From: Halanaerobiaceae bacterium
GTDB taxonomy: Bacteria > Bacillota > Halanaerobiia > Halanaerobiales > DTU029
Assembly: GCA_012521855.1 (NCBI GenBank)
Contig: JAAYLO010000019.1
Coordinates: forward strand, 1 to 6,601
Length of the DNA: 6,601 bases
Reading direction: 5' to 3'
Part shown: positions 1 through 6,587 of the stretch, piece by piece
How positions within the stretch are numbered: position 1 is the first letter of the stretch
Layout: every line of letters starts with the position of its first letter
Notes under the pieces: generated by a model
What the model saw: only the letters and a program-made list of their open reading frames with translations
What the model was told of the DNA's origin: nothing
The model's database searches: none
Program-made: the position numbers and the translations under genes

Positions 1-420
1 CTTATGGATAGTCCCGCTGTGAATCAGTTTCCCTGCATCTTCTTCAATATGAAGCCTTTTTATCCTTATCTTCTTTATCCTGTTTCCCGTATTAAGCTCA
101 AGAAAACCATTCTGTGCCAGAGGAAAGGTATATTGTGTTATCTGATAACCTTTTGGTAAATCAGGATAAAAGTAATTTTTCCTGTCAAATCTGCTATATC
201 TGTTGATTGTACAATTTAGGGCCAGGCCTGCCATTACAGCATACTCTACTGTTCTTTTATTCAATACTGGTAGTGCTCCCGGCAATCCCAGGCAGACCGG
301 ACAGGTGTTTTCATTGGGTTCAGCACCAAATTCCGTGCTGCAGGCACAGAAAGCTTTTGATAAAGTGGCAAGCTGGACATGGACTTCAAGACCGATAGCT
401 GTCTCATAGCTTTTGCTCAT
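1..420 (-). CDS. gatB: GatB, Asp/Glu-tRNA amidotransferase subunit B (N-terminal part, cut by window edge)
   Basis: This is the tRNA-binding, ATP-using subunit of the cytoplasmic GatCAB amidotransferase. It phosphorylates the side chain of Glu-tRNA(Gln) or Asp-tRNA(Asn) so that ammonia supplied by GatA can amidate it. I translated the reverse strand from the ATG at 420-418. The frame is open for 140 codons to the left edge, about 30% of a usual GatB of roughly 475 residues, so the rest of the cradle domain and the C-terminal helical and YqeY-like domains lie outside. Diagnostic segments are IGLEVHVQL (residues 9-17), the four-cysteine cluster C25-x-C27 and C40-P-V-C43 followed by LGLPG, FDRKNYFYPDLPKGYQI (78-94) and HIEEDAGKLIH (124-134). 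The Cys cluster is typical of bacterial GatB and has been linked to zinc binding in the family. The start is fixed by a GGGAGG sequence 7 nt upstream and by the family's N-terminus. The first 17 nt overlap the end of gatA, which suggests translational coupling. Confidence 0.97.
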   Translation of the reverse strand, partial: MSKSYETAIGLEVHVQLATLSKAFCACSTEFGAEPNENTCPVCLGLPGALPVLNKRTVEYAVMAGLALNCTINRYSRFDRKNYFYPDLPKGYQITQYTFPLAQNGFLELNTGNRIKKIRIKRLHIEEDAGKLIHSGTIHK

Positions 421-1858
421 GACAATACCTCCCGCAATAACCAGGGTCTTTGAATCCTAGAATATTTTCCAGGCTATAGGCAGCCTGAATAAGCCTGCCT
501 TCCTGAAAATGCGGGCCCATAATCTGGATGCCGACAGGGAGATTCCTGCTGTCCACACCGCAGGGTATTGAAATGGCAGGAATACCGCTGAGATTGGCCG
601 CTACCGTAAAAATCCCCGTCTGGTCCATTTCAAAGGGATCCTTGACGGCTCCCAGTTTAAAGGCTGTCGTGGGAGTAGCAGGGGATACAAGCAGATGATA
701 TTCCCTGAATAGATTCTGAATTTCTTCTGTGAGCTGTTTTCTTGCTTTTTGTGCTTTAAGGTAATAGTCTTCATATTTTCCTGAACTCAAAACATATGTA
801 CCAAACAGGATACGCCGCTTGACTTCATCTCCGAATTCTTTCCTGCTCTTTTCATACATCTCATTTATACCCCTGGCATTGCTGAAACGGTAACCATATC
901 TTACCCCGTCATATCTGGCCAGATTTGAACTGGCCTCTGCAGATGAGATTATATAATAGGCAGCCAGGGCATATTTCAATCCGGACAGCCTGACCTCTTC
1001 GATCTCTGCACCGGCTTCTTCCAATTTCCTTACTGCTGTAATTACACATTCTCTCACTTCAGGATCCATATCCACGGAAAAATACTCTTCCGGTAAAGCT
1101 ATCTTCATCCCTTCAAGCTCATCCTTCAGAAAATCTGTATAATCAGGGTGCTGCAACTTTGCCGATGTAGAATCCAGGGGATCATAACCTGTAAGTACAT
1201 TCAAAAGAATAGCTGTATCTTCAACATCCCTGCTAAAGATACCAATCTGATCAAGGGAAGAAGCAAAGGCGGCCAGTCCATACCTGGATATACTGCCATA
1301 GGTAGGCTTCAGCCCCACAATACCGCAAAAAGAAGCCGGCTGGCGGACAGAGCCTCCTGTATCCGACCCCAGGGCTCCTGCTGCTTCTCCCGCAGCCACT
1401 GCTGCAGCTGAGCCGCCGCTGGACCCCCCAGGGACATAATCAGTATTCCGGGGGTTACGGGTAGGAAAAAAAGCAGAGTTCTCCGTAGAAGAACCCATTG
1501 CAAATTCATCAAGATTGTTCTTGCCGATTATTACAGCACCCTCTTCTTTCAGTCTCCTGATCACAGTTGCATCAAAGGGTGGAACATAATCTTCCAGTAT
1601 CCTGGAAGCACAGGTCGTTTTAATCCCCTCTGTGGAGATATTATCTTTTACAGCAATGGGTATCCCTGCGAGTTTACCCTGCAGGCCCTGTTCAATCCTG
1701 CTTCTGGCTTCTCCTTCTGTAATCGTAATATATGCCTTTACCTCTTCTTCTACATTTTCTATATTTTCAAGAAAACTATCCAGCAGTTCTTTTGCTGTGA
1801 CCTCTTTTCCTGCTATCAACTCCTGCAGTTGATGAATGGTATAATTATATAAGCCCAA
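404..1858 (-). CDS. gatA: GatA, Asp/Glu-tRNA amidotransferase subunit A
   Basis: This is the glutaminase subunit of GatCAB. It hydrolyses glutamine and passes the ammonia to GatB for amidation of Glu-tRNA(Gln) or Asp-tRNA(Asn). The 484-residue product has the usual GatA length and belongs to the amidase-signature family. The Ser-cisSer-Lys triad is complete: Lys71 in IPIAVKDNI, Ser146 in PGGSSGGSAAAVAAG and the nucleophile Ser170 in GSDTGGSVRQPASFCG. The spacings of 75 and 24 residues match the family. Other GatA blocks are GKNNLDEFAMGSSTENSAF (112-130), GLKPTYGSISRYGLAAFASS (182-201) and, near the C-terminus, GIPAISIPCG and LPVGIQIMG. The start codon is TTG, chosen because AGGAGG lies 9 nt upstream and because the resulting N-terminus (a helix leading to ITAKELL-like TAKELLDSFL at 21-30) fits GatA. 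The gene begins 20 nt after the gatC stop and ends with TGA inside the start of gatB. The last ten residues (CGRYCHEQKL) encode the gatB ribosome site and start. Confidence 0.98.
   Translation of the reverse strand: MGLYNYTIHQLQELIAGKEVTAKELLDSFLENIENVEEEVKAYITITEGEARSRIEQGLQGKLAGIPIAVKDNISTEGIKTTCASRILEDYVPPFDATVIRRLKEEGAVIIGKNNLDEFAMGSSTENSAFFPTRNPRNTDYVPGGSSGGSAAAVAAGEAAGALGSDTGGSVRQPASFCGIVGLKPTYGSISRYGLAAFASSLDQIGIFSRDVEDTAILLNVLTGYDPLDSTSAKLQHPDYTDFLKDELEGMKIALPEEYFSVDMDPEVRECVITAVRKLEEAGAEIEEVRLSGLKYALAAYYIISSAEASSNLARYDGVRYGYRFSNARGINEMYEKSRKEFGDEVKRRILFGTYVLSSGKYEDYYLKAQKARKQLTEEIQNLFREYHLLVSPATPTTAFKLGAVKDPFEMDQTGIFTVAANLSGIPAISIPCGVDSRNLPVGIQIMGPHFQEGRLIQAAYSLENILGFKDPGYCGRYCHEQKL
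428..433 (-). promoter_or_regulatory. Shine-Dalgarno site of gatB, inside gatA
   Basis: The minus strand reads GGGAGG, then 7 nt, then the gatB ATG at 420. The site lies wholly inside the last codons of gatA, where it is read as part of Cys-Gly-Arg. A ribosome finishing gatA therefore passes over the gatB initiation region. This supports coupled translation of the two subunits, which are needed in equal amounts. Confidence 0.85.
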
Positions 1859-1867
1859 GGAATCCGG

Positions 1868-1873
1868 CCTCCT
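1868..1873 (-). promoter_or_regulatory. Shine-Dalgarno site of gatA (decides the TTG start)
   Basis: The minus strand reads AAAAGGAGG with the AGGAGG core at 1873-1868, followed by 9 nt and a TTG at 1858-1856. There is no ATG near this position in the gatA frame; the first in-frame Met after it is about residue 121, inside the conserved amidase region. The strong site compensates for the weak start codon. Confidence 0.9.
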
Positions 1874-1878
1874 TTTCC

Positions 1879-2166
1879 CTATTCACCCATAACTCCGGGT
1901 ACCCTGAAGAACTTGCCCTCTCTCTCTGCTGCACTGGACAGAGCCTTTTCACTGTCCATCGATGGCTTAAGTTCGTCTTCCCTGAATACATTTCCCGCAG
2001 GAAACAGGGAGGCAGATAACAGGCTCTCATCTTTTTCAATTTCATCCAGTATCTTTACATACTCCAGGATAGTATTCAGCTTCCGGGTAAACAGCTGGAT
2101 ATCCCTCTCACCAATATCCAGCCTGGCCAGTCCAGCTATATATTCTATGTCTTTATTATTTATCAT
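1879..2166 (-). CDS. gatC: GatC, Asp/Glu-tRNA amidotransferase subunit C
   Basis: This small subunit wraps around the GatA-GatB interface and stabilises the amidotransferase; it has no catalytic role. The 95-residue protein shows the family pattern throughout: IEYIAGLARLDI near the N-terminus (7-18), an amphipathic helix containing FTRKLNTILEYVKILDEI (26-43), NVFREDELKPSM (59-70), KALSSAAEREGKFFRVPGV (74-92). The linker at 44-58 differs most from the family consensus. Two in-frame ATGs compete, at 2172 and 2166 (Met-Ser-Met-Ile). I choose 2166 because AAGGAAGG ends 6 nt before it, while it abuts the ATG at 2172 with no spacer, and because Met-Ile-Asn-Asn gives the usual short lead into the first helix. 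If 2172 is used the product has 97 residues. The gene lies 12 nt after the ligA stop and 20 nt before gatA. Confidence 0.96.
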   Translation of the reverse strand: MINNKDIEYIAGLARLDIGERDIQLFTRKLNTILEYVKILDEIEKDESLLSASLFPAGNVFREDELKPSMDSEKALSSAAEREGKFFRVPGVMGE

Positions 2167-2172
2167 GGACAT

Positions 2173-2180
2173 CCTTCCTT
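2173..2180 (-). promoter_or_regulatory. Shine-Dalgarno site of gatC, overlapping the ligA stop
   Basis: The minus strand reads TAAGGAAGGATGTCCATG. TAA is the ligA stop (2181-2179), AAGGAAGG is the ribosome site, and the two ATGs are at 2172 and 2166. The spacer is 6 nt to the second ATG and zero to the first, which favours the second. The overlap of stop codon and ribosome site would let ribosomes ending ligA re-initiate on gatC. Confidence 0.75.
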
Positions 2181-4188
2181 ATTCCTGTTCTCCCAAAAGT
2201 TCCATAAAACCTTTTTCATCAAGGATGGTAATACCCAGCTCCCTGGCCTTATCCAGTTTGGAGCCGGTGCTTTCTCCCGCCACCAGATAATCAGTATTCC
2301 TGCTGACACTCGAACTTACCTGGCCTCCCAGGGACAGGACCTTTTCTTTTGCCTCTGAACGGGTAAATTTTTCCAGGGTCCCTGTAAAGACAAATTTCTT
2401 TCCGGCCAGAAACCCGGACTTATCCTCCTCACCGGCAGTTTTTTCAGCTCTCATCTTTACTCCATGCCGGCTCAATTTTTCTATTACCTGCCGGTTATGC
2501 TCAGAACTGAAAAAATTGACGATACTATCGGCAATGACAGGGCCAATCTCTTCAATGGCTTCCAGTTCCTCTGTACTTGCTGCAGCCAGATCCTCTATTG
2601 AATGATATCTTGAGGCCAGGATCCTGGCTGTACCGGCACCAACATGCCTGATTCCCAGGGCAAAAACCAGATTGTGCAGGGGCCTTTCTTTGCTTTCACT
2701 AATGGCCCTGACGGCATTCTCTGCTGATTTCTCTCCCATTCTTTCCAGGGGAAGAAGATCCTCAAAGCTCAGTGCATAGAGATCAGCATAATCCTCTATC
2801 AAACCCTTTTCAAGGAGCTGATCAATGAGGGCAGGGCCCACCCCGTCAATATTCATGGCATCCCTGGAAATAAAGTGCAGTATTCCCTCTCTGCGCTGGG
2901 CAGGACAGCCGGTTATATTGGTACACCTGGCAACAGCCTCACCTTTTTCACGGACCACTTCAGCACCACAGACATGACATTCAGCCGGCATTATAAATGG
3001 CTTTTCATTTCCAGTCCTCTTTTCTTTGATGACCTTTACTACTTCCGGTATCACATCACCGGCTTTCTGCAGCAGGACATGGTCACCAATCCTGATATCT
3101 TTTCTTTTTATCTCCTCCTCATTATGTAATGTAGCCCTGCTTATTGTCGAGCCTGCGATCTGGACAGGTTCCAGTACAGCTGTCGGGGTCAGGGCACCGG
3201 TCCTTCCCACAGAAATAATGATATCTTTGACTACAGTGGTCTTCTGCTGTGCCGGGAATTTGTAAGCGATGGCCCAGCGGGGGCTTTTGGCAGTTGCGCC
3301 CAATTGTTCCCGGAGGGCAAAATCATTGACCTTTACTACCATTCCATCTATTTCAAAGGGCAAATCATCCCTCTTTACCGCCCACTCATTACAGAGCTCA
3401 ATGACTTCTTCAATACCGGTACACTTCTGATACCAGTTTACCTTAAAGCCCATCTCTTTCAAAAACTCAAGTGCTTCAACATGTGTCCTGATATTCCTGC
3501 CTTCTACATATACCAGGTCATATGCAAACATCGACAAAGGGCGGCTTGCGGCAATTCGCGGATCAAGCTGCCTGACGGAACCGGCAGCTGCATTACGGGG
3601 ATTGGCAAAGGGCTCCTCTTCATTATCAAGCCTCTCTTCATTCAGCCTGATAAAATCCTTCTTGCTTATATAGATTTCCCCCCTTATTTCTAAATTTATA
3701 CTCTCCGGTAACTTCAGGGGAACAGACCTGATAGTCCTGATATTTTCAGTGATATCTTCACCGACAATACCATTTCCCCTGGTAGCACCGCTGGTAAATA
3801 TTCCTCCTTCATACTTCAGGATTGCTGACAGGCCGTCAACCTTATGCTCAAGGACAAAGTCAAGAGCCCCAGTGCCGGCCAGTTTATATACCCGTCTGGC
3901 AAAATCCCTCAGCTCCCCCTCACTAAAGGAATTACTTAAACTGAGCACGGGTGTACTGTGTTCTACCTTTTCAAATGCTGAAAGAGGCTCTCCCCCGACC
4001 CGCTGTGTAGGTGAATCAGCTGTAATCAGTTCTGGATACTCTTTCTCCAATTCCTCCAGTTCACGCATCAATAAATCAAATTCTGCATCAGATATTTCAG
4101 GGGAATCAAGTACATAATAACAGTATTCATGATGGCGGATTTCTTCCCGCAATTCTTCTATTCTCTTTACAATATCTTCCTTTGACAC
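2179..4188 (-). CDS. ligA: LigA, NAD+-dependent DNA ligase
   Basis: This is the essential bacterial ligase that seals 3'-OH/5'-phosphate nicks during replication and repair, using NAD+ as adenylate donor. With the GTG start at 4188 the protein has 669 residues, close to the 671 of E. coli LigA. Domains in order: Ia NAD-binding domain with HHEYCYYVLDSPEISDAEFD (19-38); nucleotidyltransferase domain with the adenylated Lys116 in KVDG, RGEIYISKKDF, NPRNAAAGSVRQLD (196-209), EIDGMVVKVN and AYKFPA; OB fold from about residue 314; zinc finger Cys404, Cys407, Cys422, Cys428; helix-hairpin-helix repeats including DGVGPAL, GIRHVGAG and IGPVIAD; and a C-terminal BRCT domain from about residue 590 (FVFTGTLEKFTRSEAKE). 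The frame stays open upstream to a TTG at 4242, but GTG is preferred: AAAGGAGG lies 7 nt before it and the added 18 residues are polar and unlike the family. It follows pcrA after 40 nt. Ends with TAA. Confidence 0.98.
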   Translation of the reverse strand: MSKEDIVKRIEELREEIRHHEYCYYVLDSPEISDAEFDLLMRELEELEKEYPELITADSPTQRVGGEPLSAFEKVEHSTPVLSLSNSFSEGELRDFARRVYKLAGTGALDFVLEHKVDGLSAILKYEGGIFTSGATRGNGIVGEDITENIRTIRSVPLKLPESINLEIRGEIYISKKDFIRLNEERLDNEEEPFANPRNAAAGSVRQLDPRIAASRPLSMFAYDLVYVEGRNIRTHVEALEFLKEMGFKVNWYQKCTGIEEVIELCNEWAVKRDDLPFEIDGMVVKVNDFALREQLGATAKSPRWAIAYKFPAQQKTTVVKDIIISVGRTGALTPTAVLEPVQIAGSTISRATLHNEEEIKRKDIRIGDHVLLQKAGDVIPEVVKVIKEKRTGNEKPFIMPAECHVCGAEVVREKGEAVARCTNITGCPAQRREGILHFISRDAMNIDGVGPALIDQLLEKGLIEDYADLYALSFEDLLPLERMGEKSAENAVRAISESKERPLHNLVFALGIRHVGAGTARILASRYHSIEDLAAASTEELEAIEEIGPVIADSIVNFFSSEHNRQVIEKLSRHGVKMRAEKTAGEEDKSGFLAGKKFVFTGTLEKFTRSEAKEKVLSLGGQVSSSVSRNTDYLVAGESTGSKLDKARELGITILDEKGFMELLGEQE

Positions 4189-4195
4189 TGTCCTG

Positions 4196-4203
4196 CCTCC
4201 TTT
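4196..4203 (-). promoter_or_regulatory. Shine-Dalgarno site of ligA (decides the GTG start)
   Basis: The minus strand reads AAAGGAGG at 4203-4196, then CAGGACA (7 nt), then GTG at 4188-4186. The match and spacing are close to ideal. The upstream TTG at 4242 would place this site inside the gene and would overlap the pcrA end by 14 nt. The site lies in the 40-nt gap after the pcrA stop. Confidence 0.92.
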
Positions 4204-4228
4204 ATTTATAAACTCATCCTTCTGATTA

Positions 4229-6412
4229 TTATCTTCCGACAATCTTTATAGGAGCATATTCAGCCATTAATGTCTTTGGAGTACCTGTTGAAAACTTAAT
4301 CTTCAATCTCAGCCCGTGGTCATCTTCGACTTCAATTATCCTCCCGATACCCCATTTGGGATGATATATCTGCATACCCGGCTCATATTCACAGTGAAGC
4401 GGCCTTTCTTTTTCTCCACTAAAACCATCCATATCATAAATTCCGGTACCTTCTTCATCAGGCTTCTCCAGCTTTCTCCCTTCCTCTGGAAAAGGAGCAA
4501 ACAACTCTGCCGGAATTTCATTTATAAACCCTGAAGGGGGATTTTGCACATATTCACCAAAACGCAGCCTTTCCCTGGCCATGGTCAGGAAAAGCTCCTC
4601 CCTGGCCCTGGTTATGCCGACATAACAGAGCCTTCTCTCTTCTTCCATCTCTTCCGGATCAAACATGGAATTGGCATGAGGAAATATCCCCTCTTCCATA
4701 CCAACCATGAATACAACCGGAAATTCCAGTCCCTTGGCTGAATGCAGGGTCATCAGGGTAATATGATCACTTTCCTCATCAAGGCTGTCAATATCAGCAA
4801 CAAGTGAAACCTCTTCCAGAAAGGCTGCCAGGGAGTTCCTGCCGTCTTCACTCCGGAACCCTTCCATGACTGAAAACAATTCATCTATGTTCTCCAGCCT
4901 GCTCTGTGCCTCAATTGTTCCTTCAGCAAGAAGCTCTGCCCTGTAGGCAGTTTTCTCCAGTATAAATCTGGTCAATTCATCTACAGGCATCCTGTCCCGG
5001 GCAAGCCGGAATTCCTCCATCATATCTATAAAGCTGCGGATTCTCTTCCTGAAGGCCGGTCCCAGTTCAGTCTCCACTACCCTTAAACAGGCCTCATATA
5101 GGCTGATCCCTTTACTGTCAGCAAACAATTCCAGTTTCCCTATCGTACCGTCACCGATACCGCGGGCAGGCTGGTTTATAATCCTGAGCAGGCTTACAGT
5201 ATCTGCGGGGTTATAGACTACCCGTAAATAAGCTATAATATCTTTGATTTCTTTCCGGTCATAGAATCTGACCACGCCGATAATCTGATAAGGTACTGCA
5301 TATTTTACCATGGCTTCTTCCAGTGCCCTGGACTGAGAATTGGTACGGTACAGGACAGCAATATCCCCATACTTATAACCCTTTTCAAGGAGTTCCTTTA
5401 CCTTCCGGCAGACATAATCGACTTCATCCTTTTCATTAAAGGCCTGGTAATAGACAAGATCATTTCCTGAGCCCCTGTTGGTCCAGAGCCTTTTTTCCTT
5501 TCGGGACAAATTATTGGCAATTACCGCATCTGCTGCCTTCAGGATCTTTTCCTTTGACCGGTAATTCTGTTCCAGTTTTATTATCTTCGCATCAGGATAA
5601 TCATGTTCAAAATTCAATATATTCCTTATATCTGCACCCCTGAATCCATATATGCCCTGGTCTGGATCACCAACAACACAGAGATTCCTGTGTTTCGCAG
5701 CCAGGAGCTGGACCAACTGGTACTGGGCTGTATTAACATCCTGATATTCATCAATAGATATATATTTGAACCTGTCCTGATAATACTCCAGTACCAGCTC
5801 ATATTTACGGAATAATTCCACTGTCTTCATTATCAGATCATCAAAATCAAGTGCATTGTTCTCCTGTAATTTTTTCTGGTATAATTCATAGGCCTTACCA
5901 GTAATCTTTGAAAAATAATCGCAGGCTTTTTCCTGATATTCCTGAGAGCCTATCAATTCATTCTTTGCATCACTTATTCCCGCCAGTACTGCCTGGGGCT
6001 TTATTTTATTTATATCTATATCCAGTTCTTTCAAAACATTTTTCATCAGAGTCCTCTGATCATGTGTATCATAAATAACAAAATTATCATCAAAACCTAT
6101 TTTCTCAATCTCTCTCCTTAAAATCCTTACACAAAAGGAATGGAATGTACTGATCCAGATACTGCCTTTCAGCCCTCCCAACAAACTGTCAATTCTTTCT
6201 TTCATTTCACTGGCAGCTTTATTTGTAAATGTAACTGCCAGTATATTTGACGGATTTATACCGTGTTTTTCTATCAGGTATGCCACTCTCCTGGTTAAGA
6301 CCCGGGTCTTGCCGCTCCCGGCTCCAGCCAGAATAAGCAGAGGCCCGTTGAGATGTTCTACTGCTTCCTTCTGTTCTGGGTTTAGTCCTTTTAATATCTC
6401 CTCTACTGACAT
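4229..6412 (-). CDS. pcrA: PcrA, ATP-dependent 3'-5' DNA helicase (UvrD/Rep family, SF1A)
   Basis: PcrA unwinds DNA in repair and rolling-circle replication and removes recombinase filaments and stalled RNA polymerase. The 727-residue product has all SF1A motifs in order: Q motif LNPEQKEAV (10-18), Walker A AGAGSGKT (29-36, Lys35), TFTNKAASEM (61-70), STFHSF (88-93), Walker B IDEYQD (220-225), motif III VVGDPDQGIYGFRGAD (246-261), LEQNYRS (280-286), a 2B region with RFYDRKEIKD, motif V TLHSAKGLEF (555-564) and motif VI CYVGITRARE (596-605). After an acidic linker, residues 675-727 (YEPGMQIYHPKWGIGRII ... APIKIV) form the Tudor-like tail that marks PcrA and binds RNA polymerase in Bacillus. 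Motif III has Gly and Phe where Geobacillus PcrA has Ser and Trp (QSIYRWRG). I start at the ATG at 6412, 8 nt after GGGAG; a GTG at 6421 is in frame but sits on that site. It is the first gene of the operon. Confidence 0.97.
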   Translation of the reverse strand: MSVEEILKGLNPEQKEAVEHLNGPLLILAGAGSGKTRVLTRRVAYLIEKHGINPSNILAVTFTNKAASEMKERIDSLLGGLKGSIWISTFHSFCVRILRREIEKIGFDDNFVIYDTHDQRTLMKNVLKELDIDINKIKPQAVLAGISDAKNELIGSQEYQEKACDYFSKITGKAYELYQKKLQENNALDFDDLIMKTVELFRKYELVLEYYQDRFKYISIDEYQDVNTAQYQLVQLLAAKHRNLCVVGDPDQGIYGFRGADIRNILNFEHDYPDAKIIKLEQNYRSKEKILKAADAVIANNLSRKEKRLWTNRGSGNDLVYYQAFNEKDEVDYVCRKVKELLEKGYKYGDIAVLYRTNSQSRALEEAMVKYAVPYQIIGVVRFYDRKEIKDIIAYLRVVYNPADTVSLLRIINQPARGIGDGTIGKLELFADSKGISLYEACLRVVETELGPAFRKRIRSFIDMMEEFRLARDRMPVDELTRFILEKTAYRAELLAEGTIEAQSRLENIDELFSVMEGFRSEDGRNSLAAFLEEVSLVADIDSLDEESDHITLMTLHSAKGLEFPVVFMVGMEEGIFPHANSMFDPEEMEEERRLCYVGITRAREELFLTMARERLRFGEYVQNPPSGFINEIPAELFAPFPEEGRKLEKPDEEGTGIYDMDGFSGEKERPLHCEYEPGMQIYHPKWGIGRIIEVEDDHGLRLKIKFSTGTPKTLMAEYAPIKIVGR

Positions 6413-6537
6413 CAATATCACTCCCGGATAATGAATACATGTCTAACGAAATCTATTTAACAATATTCTCGATAAGAACACAATTTCCTGCTCTAATATT
6501 GCTTGCTTACCCTTAAATCTTTATCTCTTTAAATCTC
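6413..6537 (-). other. 5' leader of the pcrA operon transcript (inferred)
   Basis: About 125 nt separate the predicted transcription start (near 6537, placed 7 nt after the -10 box) and the pcrA ATG. I see no ORF of note, no recognisable riboswitch, T-box or intrinsic terminator in it. It contains an 8-bp direct repeat just after the predicted start (TTAAATCT on the plus strand at 6513-6520 and 6529-6536, 16 bp apart) and a weak 7-bp inverted repeat (CAATATT at 6461-6467, AATATTG at 6495-6501). It is clearly more AT-rich than the genes. The leader depends on the promoter call being right. Confidence 0.4.
6421..6425 (-). promoter_or_regulatory. Shine-Dalgarno site of pcrA
   Basis: The minus strand reads CCGGGAGTGATATTGATG. 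GGGAG at 6425-6421 is followed by an 8-nt spacer and the ATG at 6412. The in-frame GTG at 6421-6419 shares a base with this site and has no usable ribosome site of its own, so the ATG is preferred and three residues are dropped from the N-terminus. Confidence 0.8.
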
Positions 6538-6543
6538 ACTTAT

Positions 6544-6570
6544 ATTATATCAATTTTTGCATAAAGTAAA
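6544..6570 (-). promoter_or_regulatory. Probable sigma-A promoter of the pcrA-ligA-gatCAB operon (extended -10)
   Basis: On the minus strand a perfect TATAAT lies at 6549-6544, preceded by TG at 6552-6551 with one base between, giving the extended -10 pattern TGnTATAAT. A possible -35 box, TTTACT at 6570-6565, matches TTGACA at four of six positions but the spacer is only 15 nt, so the extended -10 may carry most of the strength. It is the best promoter-like match on this strand in the region upstream of pcrA and faces the operon. Confidence 0.6.
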
Positions 6571-6587
6571 GTAAGAAAAAAATAATG

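Noticed and set aside
1913..2290. Plus-strand open frame of 125 codons across the ligA/gatC junction
   Set aside because: It is antisense to two clear genes, and its Ser-rich product is what reading those purine-rich genes backwards produces.
1438..2302. Identical 12-base words (AATCAGTATTCC) in gatA and ligA
   Set aside because: Both encode Asn-Thr-Asp-Tyr in unrelated protein contexts; two copies of a short coding word do not make a repeat element.
3304..3693. Plus-strand open frame of 129 codons
   Set aside because: It lies wholly antisense to ligA's conserved nucleotidyltransferase region, and its product resembles no family I recognise. It is a shadow of ligA.
3749..4117. Plus-strand open frame of 122 codons
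   Set aside because: It is antisense to the conserved N-terminal half of ligA and has low-complexity Ser/Pro-rich composition typical of a shadow frame.
4200..4217. Three-codon minus-strand ORF (ATG AGT TTA TAA) between pcrA and ligA, after AGAAGG
   Set aside because: The ribosome-like site abuts the ATG with no spacer and the product would have three residues; it more likely reflects the AT-rich gap.
6219..6440. Minus-strand open frame of 73 codons covering the pcrA start
   Set aside because: It is the wrong frame over the Walker A region of pcrA; the pcrA frame carries all helicase motifs.
6461..6501. 7-bp inverted repeat CAATATT/AATATTG in the pcrA leader
   Set aside because: The loop is 27 nt, the stem is AT-rich, no U-tract follows and no known riboswitch pattern is visible; chance is likely in AT-rich DNA.
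6557..6586. Plus-strand promoter-like pair TTGCAT and AATAAT
   Set aside because: The start site would fall on or next to the edge ribosome site, leaving almost no leader, and the -35 box matches poorly.
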